DNA from: Opitutaceae bacterium
Lineage (GTDB): Bacteria > Verrucomicrobiota > Verrucomicrobiia > Opitutales > Opitutaceae
Direction of reading: 5' to 3'
Assembly (NCBI GenBank): GCA_030648295.1
Contig: JAUSID010000263.1
Coordinates: forward strand, 17,068 to 81,067
Length of the DNA: 64,000 bases
Under the pieces are notes generated by a model that worked only from the letters and a program-made list of their open reading frames with translations, made no database searches and had not been told where the DNA came from. Of this stretch, positions 8,902 to 16,396 are shown one piece after another (position 1 is the first letter of the stretch; each line of letters begins with the position of its first letter). A program made the position numbers and the translations under genes.

Positions 8902-11064
8902 ATGCCGTGGCCCAAAGAAACGCGTTACCTTGGCAAGTCGGCCCCGCGCGTTGACGCGCCGGCGAAGGTCACCGGCCGCGCGAAGTTCACCAGCGACATG
9001 GTCCCCGCCGGCCTGCTCTACGGCGCGATCCTCCGCTCGCGGTGGCCGGCGGCGCGAATCAAGTCAGTCGATTTGTCGAAGGCGAAATCAGCGCCCGGAA
9101 TCAAGGCGGCGATTCTCGCGAAGGAAGGCGAGTTCGACATCAATTATTACGGCCAGGAAATCGCGGCCGTCGCGGGGGCGAGCCGGCAGGCGGTGCTCGA
9201 CGCGCTGGCGCTCATCGTGGTGAACGCGACCCCGCGCCCCTTCGTGGTCAAGGAACTCGACGCGATCAAACCCGATGCGCCGTCGGTGAGCGCGGGCAAG
9301 CCGAACCTCGGGTTCGGGCAGGCGAAGAATTCCGGCGACGTCGATGCTGCCTTTGCCTCTGCCGCCGCGGTGATCGAGGGAAACTACAGCACGCCGATCG
9401 AATTCCACCACCCGCTCGAATCGCACGGTCACACCGTGGCGTGGGAGGGCGACGAGATGACGGCGTGGTCGTCCACCCAGGCGGTGTTCGGGTGCCGCAC
9501 CGCGTTTTCCGGGGCGCTCGGCGTGCCGCAAAACAAGATTCGCGTGATTTGCGAACACATGGGCGGCGGGTTCGGCTCGAAATTCAATCCGGGAGCCGAG
9601 GGAATCCTCTGCGCTCGACTGGCCCAAGCCGCGGGTGCGCCCGTGAAACTGATGCTGACGCGGTTCGAGCAGGCGCTCGCGGTGGGCAACCGGCCATCCT
9701 CGTATCAGAAAATCAAGCTCGCGGCCGATGCCAGCGGCAAACTCACCGCCTTCCAGCTCGAATCGTTTGGCACCCCGGGCTTCAGCTCGGGCGTCAGCAA
9801 CGCTGGTGGCAGCGGCGGCGCCAGTTTCCCCGCCCCTTATATCTACAAGCCCGAGGCAACGCGGATAAAGCAGGGCAGTGTCGCGGTGAATGCGGGCCAG
9901 TCGTGCGCGATGCGCGCGCCGGGACATCCCGTGGCTTCGGCCGGGATCGAGGCCGCGCTGGACGATCTGGCCGCCAAGCTCGGGATGGATCCGGTGGAAA
10001 TCCGGCTGAAGAACGATCCGTCGGAAATCCGCCGGCGCGAATACGAGCTTGGCCGCGAGCGGTTCGACTGGAAACAGAAGTACCATAAACCCGGCGCCAC
10101 GCCCGGCCCGATCAAGGTTGGGATCGGCTGCGCCGGTGCCGCGTGGATGAATGGCAACCGGCCCAGCCAGTGCGAACTTCAAGCGAACCCTGATGGCACG
10201 GTGGAGGTACGGATCGGCACCCAGGATCTCGGTACCGGATCGCGCACCGTCGTGCAGGTCGTCGCCGCCGAAATGCTCGGACTTGAGCTCAGCGCGATCG
10301 ACGTGCAGGTCGGCGACACCAGTTTCCCGTTCTCCGGGCCGAGCGGCGGCAGCACGACCACGGTGTCGATCACGCCGGCGGTGTATGACGCGTGCGAGAA
10401 CGTCCTCGCCGAGTTGAAGAAGGCCAGCGGCATCGACGATCCCCGGGGCGCGAAGTGGAAGGAGGCGTGCGGCAAATTGCGCAACATGCCGCTGCGCGTC
10501 ATCGGCCGCTGGCGCGAGGGGCTTTCCACCGGCGGCGCATGCGGCGTCCAGTTCGCGGAGGTCGAGGTCGACACAGAGACCGGGTTCGTGAAGCTGCGGA
10601 AGATTCTCGTCGTGCAGGACTGCGGTCTCGTCGTGAACAAGCTGACGTGCGAGAGCCAGATCAATGGCGGCGTGATCATGGGGATCGGCTACGCGCTCTA
10701 TGAATCACGCGTGATGGATCGCGCAAGTGGCGTGGTGCTGAACCCGAACTTCGAAACCTACAAGCTTCCCGGCGCGGCGGACATTCCGCCGATCGACATC
10801 CTGCTGCTCGACATGCCGGAGCGCGGTGTCATCGGCGTCGGCGAGCCGTGCACGATCCCGACCGCGTCCGCGATCGCCAACGCGGTGGCGAACGCGATCG
10901 GCGTCCGCGTCGGCAGCCTGCCGATCACGCCCGACAAGGTGCTCGCCGCGCTCGGCAAGGTGCCGCCCGCGGTGCGCGATGCCACGGCCACGCTGGAGCT
11001 CTCGAACGCGTTCGCCACCGTGGCCGCGCTGCCCGCGGTCGCGCGCAACACCACGCTCTCATGA
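8902..11064 (+). CDS. Molybdenum hydroxylase Mo-binding subunit
   Basis: A 720-residue molybdopterin subunit of the xanthine dehydrogenase family. It has the N-terminal aldehyde oxidase a/b hammerhead domain (about 15-130) and then the Mo-binding domain. Landmarks are the GGGFGSKF loop (about 221-228) and the catalytic glutamate in GVGEPCTIPT (E648). It has no Tat signal of its own and would be co-exported with the small subunit. The sequence most resembles PaoC-type aldehyde oxidoreductases rather than CO dehydrogenase, since the CoxL active-site loop is not seen. The true substrate (aldehyde, purine or N-heterocycle) cannot be read from the sequence. It overlaps the FAD subunit by ATGA. Confidence 0.9.
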   Translation: MPWPKETRYLGKSAPRVDAPAKVTGRAKFTSDMVPAGLLYGAILRSRWPAARIKSVDLSKAKSAPGIKAAILAKEGEFDINYYGQEIAAVAGASRQAVLDALALIVVNATPRPFVVKELDAIKPDAPSVSAGKPNLGFGQAKNSGDVDAAFASAAAVIEGNYSTPIEFHHPLESHGHTVAWEGDEMTAWSSTQAVFGCRTAFSGALGVPQNKIRVICEHMGGGFGSKFNPGAEGILCARLAQAAGAPVKLMLTRFEQALAVGNRPSSYQKIKLAADASGKLTAFQLESFGTPGFSSGVSNAGGSGGASFPAPYIYKPEATRIKQGSVAVNAGQSCAMRAPGHPVASAGIEAALDDLAAKLGMDPVEIRLKNDPSEIRRREYELGRERFDWKQKYHKPGATPGPIKVGIGCAGAAWMNGNRPSQCELQANPDGTVEVRIGTQDLGTGSRTVVQVVAAEMLGLELSAIDVQVGDTSFPFSGPSGGSTTTVSITPAVYDACENVLAELKKASGIDDPRGAKWKEACGKLRNMPLRVIGRWREGLSTGGACGVQFAEVEVDTETGFVKLRKILVVQDCGLVVNKLTCESQINGGVIMGIGYALYESRVMDRASGVVLNPNFETYKLPGAADIPPIDILLLDMPERGVIGVGEPCTIPTASAIANAVANAIGVRVGSLPITPDKVLAALGKVPPAVRDATATLELSNAFATVAALPAVARNTTLS

Positions 11065-12026
11065 ACGCCTTCGCCTACGTTACGGCGCAAACGCCCGAAT
11101 CCGCCGTGCAACTCGTACGGCAGGACGGCCGCTTCCTCGCGGGCGGCATGGATTTGCTCGGTGAGCTGAAGGAGTCGCTCGCCACCCCCAAAACCCTCGT
11201 GAACGTGAAGGCGTTGCCGGGCACCAACGACCTACGCACGACCGGCACCATGTGGACGATCGGCGCAAACGTCACGCTCGCGATGCTGGCCGCGAATTCG
11301 GAAGTACGACGGGCGCTCCCCGGCCTGGCGACGGCCGCGCTCGAGGTGGGTTCGCCGCAGATTCGCAACGTCGGCACGGTGGGCGGCAATCTCGCGCAGC
11401 ATTCCCGCTGCTGGTATTACCGGCACCGCGACATCGAGTGCCGCAAGAAGGGTGGCACCGCGTGCTTCGCGCGCCAGGGCGAGAGCAAGTACCATTCGCT
11501 CTTTACCGGCAGCATGTGCATCAGCCCGTTGATGTCGAACCTCGCCATCGCGTTCGCCGCGCTCGATGCCCGCGTTGTCGTGCAGCGCGGTCGAAAACCC
11601 GAGACGCTGACGCTCGCGGATCTTTACGCGTCGGCGTGGAAGACACCGGCGGCGCACAATTCGCTCCGGCCCGACGATCTGATCCTGCGCGTCGAGGTCC
11701 CGATCGCGTCGGATCGCCGCAGCGCGTATTTGCAGGTGGCGGAGAAGAGCGATTTCGACTGGGCGATCGTCAGCTGCGCGGCGGCCGCGAAGGTGAACGG
11801 CTCCACGCTGCGCGCGACGCGACTCGTGCTCGGCGCGATCGCGCCGATTCCGTGGCAGGCAGACGCAGCCAATGCTTTTCTCGAGGGGAAAAACGTGACG
11901 ACCGAGACGGCCGAACGCGCCGCCGACCTGTTGCTGCGCGATGCACGCCCATTTGGTGACAACGCCTACAAGCTTCCGATCGCGAAGGCACTGGTCCGCC
12001 GGACGCTGATGCAGTTGGTGGTGTAG
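11061..12026 (+). CDS. Molybdenum hydroxylase FAD subunit, likely with extra [4Fe-4S]
   Basis: A 321-residue FAD-binding subunit. An FAD-contact motif, FLAGGMDLL, lies at about 25-33 and the GxVGGNLAQ segment at about 107-113. An inserted loop holds C117, C127, C135 and C153, resembling the additional [4Fe-4S] cluster of PaoB/HcrB-type subunits. The C-terminal domain (about 200-320) is the usual CO-dehydrogenase-flavoprotein C-terminal fold. Gene order here is FeS-Mo-FAD, different from E. coli paoABC (FeS-FAD-Mo). Its ATG overlaps the stop codon of the Mo subunit. No accessory or cofactor-insertion gene (PaoD/XdhC type) is adjacent. Confidence 0.88.
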   Translation: MNAFAYVTAQTPESAVQLVRQDGRFLAGGMDLLGELKESLATPKTLVNVKALPGTNDLRTTGTMWTIGANVTLAMLAANSEVRRALPGLATAALEVGSPQIRNVGTVGGNLAQHSRCWYYRHRDIECRKKGGTACFARQGESKYHSLFTGSMCISPLMSNLAIAFAALDARVVVQRGRKPETLTLADLYASAWKTPAAHNSLRPDDLILRVEVPIASDRRSAYLQVAEKSDFDWAIVSCAAAAKVNGSTLRATRLVLGAIAPIPWQADAANAFLEGKNVTTETAERAADLLLRDARPFGDNAYKLPIAKALVRRTLMQLVV

Positions 12027-12087
12027 CCCGCATTTTTATTAACGCGGCAAGGCGGCCGCACCCAAGTGCCGTCAACCTCGGAAATCT

Positions 12088-12171
12088 TGAAATCGGGCAT
12101 CTGGCATCGGGCATCTGGCAATTTCAATCTGTCCGTTTTTCCCAATGACAGATTTCAGATGCCGGATGACC
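12088..12171. repeat. Heptamer arrays in inverted orientation
   Basis: Units TGAAATC, GGGCATC, TGGCATC, GGGCATC, TGGCAAT run from 12088 to 12122. On the opposite strand, 12145-12171 reads as similar units (CATCCGG, CATCTGA, AATCTGT), so the two halves could pair. Confidence 0.6.
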
Positions 12172-12259
12172 GATTGGCTGATGTCGCTTCGCTAGAGTCC
12201 TTCAATTGCCAGCCTGGTTGTGAACAGGTCAAGTTTTGAAATAGGACTTATCGCTCAAC

Positions 12260-12345
12260 TGTCATTCTGAGGGCTGCCGAAGAATCCAAGGGCGTTTCCG
12301 GCTGCGCGCATGGTGCTGGATTCTTCGCCAAGCCTCAGAATGACA
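12260..12345. repeat. Inverted repeat, GTCATTCTGAG...GAAGAATCC family
   Basis: Arms 12260-12287 and 12318-12345 are 28 bp and nearly perfect inverted copies around a 30-bp loop. The same family recurs at 43650-43733. It lies between the convergent FAD-subunit and malic-enzyme genes. The gap 12027-12533 holds no gene. Confidence 0.8.
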
Positions 12346-12533
12346 AAAAAAGGAGTAGGACAACGTCCTGCAGTCCGACGCGGCGAGGGCACCGCATCTC
12401 ACTAAACGATCGTCTTGCGCCCCGTTGTTCCGCCGCAGCGGACCTTGGTAACGAGGCGCCCACCGCCACGCTTTTCGCTAATCCCGGATTGCCGATTCGC
12501 CACGTGGGTCGAGTGACCCGAGTCTGCGCCTCG

Positions 12534-14207
12534 TTACACGTAGTCCCGATACACCGGCTGGAACATGCAGCCGCGGATGTCCTCGACGATGTCACCGGGA
12601 CGCGACCGGCGCGCGAGTCCGTTCTCATAGGCAACCTTCGCAACCGCGGTCGCAATCTGGAGCGAGACATCGCGAATTCGCGTGAGCGACGGGAAGATCC
12701 GGCCGACTGCGAGATCGGCAGGCTCGACCAGGCTCGCGAGCGTTTGCGCGGCGGCGAGGAACATCGAATCCGTGACTTCGCGCGATTCGCTCGCCAGCAC
12801 GCCGAGCCCGACGCCGGGGAAAATGTAGATGTTGTTCCCCTGCCCCGGCACGCGTTGCTGGCCGTTGATCTGCACCGGCGGGAACGGGCTGCCGCTCGCG
12901 AAAATCGCGCGGTTCTCGGACCAAGCGTACGCCTGCTCGGCCGTGCACTCGGCCTTCGAGGTCGGATTCGACAGCGCAAAAATAACCGGCTGCCGGTTCA
13001 GCGCCGCCATCAGCCCGACGACTTCCCGCGTGAAGGTCGCGGGCGTCCCCGAAACGCCGATGAGCGCGGTCGGTCGGATTTGCTGCACCGCGTCGTGCAG
13101 CGTCGGAATGAACGCGTGGTCGTGCGCATAGGGCAGCTTGTGCTCGGCGAGTTCCGCCACGCGGCTTTTCACCACGAGACCCTTGGAGTCGACAAACCAG
13201 CATTGCCGGCGCGCATCCGCCTCCGCCATCCCCTGGGCACACGCGGCGGAAACAAACAGATCCGCGATGCCGGTTCCGGCCTCGCCCGCACCGAGGAAAA
13301 GCAATCGCTGTTCGCGCAGCGTTCCGCCGGTGAGGCGCAGCGCCGCGAGCAACCCGGCCAGCGCCACGGCGGCCGTACCCTGAATGTCGTCGTTGAAGCT
13401 CGGCAGCCGTTTGCGATAGCGGTTGAGCAGCCGGAACGCGTTCGTATTGCCAAAGTCCTCCCATTGCACGAGCGCCTGCGGAAAGACGTTTTCGACCGCG
13501 GTCACGAACTCCTCGATGAACGCGTCGAACACCGCGCCGCGCGCCCGGCGTTCACGCAGCCCGATGTACATCGGACCGTCGAGCAACGCCTTGTTATCGG
13601 TGCCCACGTCGAGCGTGATCGGCAGCGTGTAATAGGGATGCAGTCCGGCACACGCGGTATAGAGCGAGAGCTTGCCAATCGGGATGCCCATTCCGAGCGC
13701 GCCCAGATCGCCGAGCCCGAGAATCCGTTCGCCGTCGGTGACGACGATCAATCGCGCGCCTTCGTGCGGCCACTGGCGCAGGATTTCAGCAATCCGGCCG
13801 CGTTCCTTCAAGGTAATGAACATGCCGCGCGACCGACGGAAAATGGAACCGTACTCCAGGCACGCCTGCCCCACGGTCGGCGTGTAGATCAGCGGCACCA
13901 TTTCGTCGACGTAGTCGAGGATCAGCCGGTAGAAGAGGACCTCGTTTCGATTCTGGAGGTTCGTGAGGTAGATATATTTTTCCAGCGGTTCCGGGATGCG
14001 GCGCACGGCGGCCACGCTGCGCTGGACCTGCTCCTCCATGGTGAAGACCCGCGGCGGCAGCAGACCGCGCAACCCGAGCGCGTCGCGCTCGCGGTCGGTG
14101 AAGGCCGTGCCTTTGTTCAGCAGCGGGTCGATGAGCAGTGAGGCACCGCGCTGCTGAAATGGAGCGCCCCAGGGTGATAGTGCTGGCGCCGTGCGAGGAT
14201 ACATCAT
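12534..14207 (-). CDS. maeA: NAD-dependent malic enzyme
   Basis: A 557-residue malic enzyme, which oxidatively decarboxylates malate to pyruvate and CO2 with NAD(P). Visible landmarks are the malic N-terminal domain with YTPTVGQACLEY (about 108-119), VTDGERILGLGDLG (about 156-169), the metal-binding region NDDIQGTAAV, the cofactor loop LFLGAGEAGTGIADL and the C-terminal ALSNPTSKAECTAEQA. Length and motifs match the long MaeA/SfcA type with no phosphotransacetylase extension. It is transcribed alone, divergent from the propeller-cytochrome gene and convergent with the molybdenum hydroxylase operon. NAD preference is inferred from the family only. Confidence 0.93.
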   Translation of the reverse strand: MMYPRTAPALSPWGAPFQQRGASLLIDPLLNKGTAFTDRERDALGLRGLLPPRVFTMEEQVQRSVAAVRRIPEPLEKYIYLTNLQNRNEVLFYRLILDYVDEMVPLIYTPTVGQACLEYGSIFRRSRGMFITLKERGRIAEILRQWPHEGARLIVVTDGERILGLGDLGALGMGIPIGKLSLYTACAGLHPYYTLPITLDVGTDNKALLDGPMYIGLRERRARGAVFDAFIEEFVTAVENVFPQALVQWEDFGNTNAFRLLNRYRKRLPSFNDDIQGTAAVALAGLLAALRLTGGTLREQRLLFLGAGEAGTGIADLFVSAACAQGMAEADARRQCWFVDSKGLVVKSRVAELAEHKLPYAHDHAFIPTLHDAVQQIRPTALIGVSGTPATFTREVVGLMAALNRQPVIFALSNPTSKAECTAEQAYAWSENRAIFASGSPFPPVQINGQQRVPGQGNNIYIFPGVGLGVLASESREVTDSMFLAAAQTLASLVEPADLAVGRIFPSLTRIRDVSLQIATAVAKVAYENGLARRSRPGDIVEDIRGCMFQPVYRDYV

Positions 14208-14235
14208 GCGGCGAGTGTACTCCTCGGCCGCCGGG

Positions 14236-14275
14236 CCGCCTTCTCACATCTTGGCCTTTGCTACGCCGCGTTTGG
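14236..14275. repeat. 40-bp dispersed repeat upstream of malic enzyme
   Basis: A segment containing CACATCTTGGCC and CGCGTTTGGC resembles 22690-22731, which has CACATCTTGTCG and CTCCGTTTGGC at the same spacing. Both copies lie just upstream of a minus-strand gene. Confidence 0.55.
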
Positions 14276-14427
14276 CGACTCACCCAAAAAACTCGCCGCT
14301 CATGACGTTATCAATTTCCCGCACGAAAATGCCAAAAAATGCGCTGGAAATTGGGCGGACATTCCGGCCGCTGCACGTCTACTTGCCGCGTGCCTAAAAC
14401 AGCCGCCGCCGCCACGCGTCGGCCGGC

Positions 14428-16374
14428 TTGAACCCCGTGCGACACCAGCGAAATCCCGACGCTAGCTCCGCCGCGCCCGATGTGCGCTTTCCGAACGTGC
14501 GCGGCCGTCAACCTTGGCGCGTAACCATTCGCCACATTGCCACTGCAATCGCGATCGCAGCCGCCAGCGGGCAGGCCGCCGAAACGACCGCGCCGGCATC
14601 GCCGTTGGCGATCGTCGCATCCCGCGATGGGGGAAAGTTGTTCGTTGCCTGCGCCACGCGCGGCGAAGTCGCCGTCCTCGATTCCGCCGGGAACCTCACG
14701 CAAACGCTCAAGGTGCCGGGCTCGCCCTCGGGTCTCGCGGTCTCACCAGACGGCACGCGGATGGCCATCACCTGCGCCGCGCCCCAAAGCACCGTGTGCA
14801 TCGTCGACCTCGCGCGCCTGGAAATCGTGGCGCGACTGCCCGCCGGGCACAGCACGTTCGCGCCGGTGTTCAGCTCGGACGGGCGGACGCTCTACGCCTG
14901 CAACCGCTTCAATCACGAGGTGGCCGTTTTCGACCTGAATGCTCGAAAACAGGTCGCCCGGATCGCGGTGGAGCGGGAACCCATCGCCGCCGCGCTCACT
15001 CCTGACGGCCGGCTGCTCTTCGTCGCGAATCACCTCCACAACGGTCCTGCCAGCGCGGAACAGGTGGCGGCTGGCGTGAGCGTGATCGACACCGGCACGC
15101 GGCGCGTGGTGAAAACCATCCGGCTGCCGAACGGCAGCGGGCTGCTGCTTGGCGTCGCCATCACTCCGGACGGACGTCACGCCGCCATCACGCACAACCT
15201 TTCGCGTTTCAACCTGCCCACGACGCAGGTCGAGCGCGGATGGATGAACACCGCGGCGCTGACGCTGATCGACGTGGCGAAGCTTGGCGTGATCAACACC
15301 GTGCTCCTCGACAACGTCGAATCCGGCGCCGCCAATCCATGGGCGGCGGCGTTCACGGCCGACGCGAAGCGGCTGCTCATCACGCACGCGGGGACGCACG
15401 AGCTGAGTGTCATCGATTACCCCGCGCTCGTCGCGAAATTGAGCCAGCTGCCTGACGCACTCGCGGCGGGGCAGACGCCTGATTACACCCGCGTTTCAAA
15501 TGTCCGCGCCGATGTACCCAACGACCTCGCGTTCCTGGTCGGGCTGCGGCAGCGAATCAAACTGAACGGCAATGGACCGCGGTCGCTGGCGATTAGCGGC
15601 GAAACCGCGTGGGTTCCGGGCTACTTTTCCGACTCGATCGACAAGGTGGATTTGTCGGCGCCGGGCTGCCGGCCGGAGTCGATTGCGGTCGGGCCGCGCG
15701 TGCCGATGTCGGCGATTCGCCGGGGCGAAATGGCGTTCAACGATGCGACCCTCTGCTTCCAGACCTGGCAGAGTTGCGCCACCTGCCATTCCTACGATGC
15801 ACGCGTGGACGCCTTGAATTGGGATCTGCTGAACGACGGCATCGGCAGCCCGAAGAATGCGAAAAGCCTGCTCTGGTCGCACCGGACGCCGCCGGCGATG
15901 AGCACGGGCGTCCGGGACAGGGCCGAGACGGCGGTGCGCTCCGGCATCCGCTACATTTTGTTCGCCGTGCTGCCGCCGGAAATACCCTCCGCGCTCGACG
16001 CGTACCTGGGGTCGTTGATGCCGGCGCCCAGCCCGTATCTGGAAAAAGGCGCGCTGTCGAAATCGGCGCTGCGCGGGAAACAACTCTTCGAGGACACGGC
16101 GGTCGGCTGCGCGAAATGCCACCCGCCGGGACTCTTCACCGACCTCCAGTCCTACGACGTGGGGACGCGGCAGCGAGCCGACGGCGCGGGCACCAATTTC
16201 GACACACCGACGCTGGTGGAACTCTGGCGGTCCGGGCCGTTCCTGCACGACGGTTCGGCCGCGACGATCCGCGACGTATTCCGCCCGCACAACCGGCAGG
16301 ACAAACACGGGGCGACGTCCCAACTCACCGAACAACAAATCGACGACCTCGCCACCTACGTGCTCTCGTTGTGA
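14428..16374 (+). CDS. YVTN beta-propeller / dihaem cytochrome c protein
   Basis: Up to 648 residues. The longest frame starts at a TTG (14428), but GTG codons at 14482 or 14497 leave a better placed signal peptide (IATAIAIAAASGQAAE), so the start is uncertain. Residues about 65-400 form a YVTN/NHL-like beta propeller (repeats with SPDGTRMAI, SSDGRTLYA, TPDGRLLFV). The C-terminal part resembles a dihaem cytochrome c peroxidase-type domain with two CxxCH sites, C450-C453-H454 and C561-C564-H565 (numbered from 14428). Likely periplasmic or surface-attached, in electron transfer or oxidation of an unknown substrate. The HzsA-related gene follows after 22 bp, so the two are probably co-transcribed. 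Confidence 0.85.
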   Translation: MNPVRHQRNPDASSAAPDVRFPNVRGRQPWRVTIRHIATAIAIAAASGQAAETTAPASPLAIVASRDGGKLFVACATRGEVAVLDSAGNLTQTLKVPGSPSGLAVSPDGTRMAITCAAPQSTVCIVDLARLEIVARLPAGHSTFAPVFSSDGRTLYACNRFNHEVAVFDLNARKQVARIAVEREPIAAALTPDGRLLFVANHLHNGPASAEQVAAGVSVIDTGTRRVVKTIRLPNGSGLLLGVAITPDGRHAAITHNLSRFNLPTTQVERGWMNTAALTLIDVAKLGVINTVLLDNVESGAANPWAAAFTADAKRLLITHAGTHELSVIDYPALVAKLSQLPDALAAGQTPDYTRVSNVRADVPNDLAFLVGLRQRIKLNGNGPRSLAISGETAWVPGYFSDSIDKVDLSAPGCRPESIAVGPRVPMSAIRRGEMAFNDATLCFQTWQSCATCHSYDARVDALNWDLLNDGIGSPKNAKSLLWSHRTPPAMSTGVRDRAETAVRSGIRYILFAVLPPEIPSALDAYLGSLMPAPSPYLEKGALSKSALRGKQLFEDTAVGCAKCHPPGLFTDLQSYDVGTRQRADGAGTNFDTPTLVELWRSGPFLHDGSAATIRDVFRPHNRQDKHGATSQLTEQQIDDLATYVLSL

Positions 16375-16384
16375 GCGGGTCGTC

Positions 16385-16390
16385 AGGAGG
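16385..16390 (+). promoter_or_regulatory. Strong ribosome binding site AGGAGG
   Basis: A perfect AGGAGG six bases before the ATG at 16397. It supports that start and makes this one of the few strong Shine-Dalgarno sites in the window. Confidence 0.75.
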
Positions 16391-16396
16391 AAAAGC

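Noticed and set aside
12318..12352. Rho-independent terminator for the molybdenum hydroxylase operon
   Set aside because: The hairpin is followed by A residues on the plus strand, and on the minus strand no T tract follows the stem.
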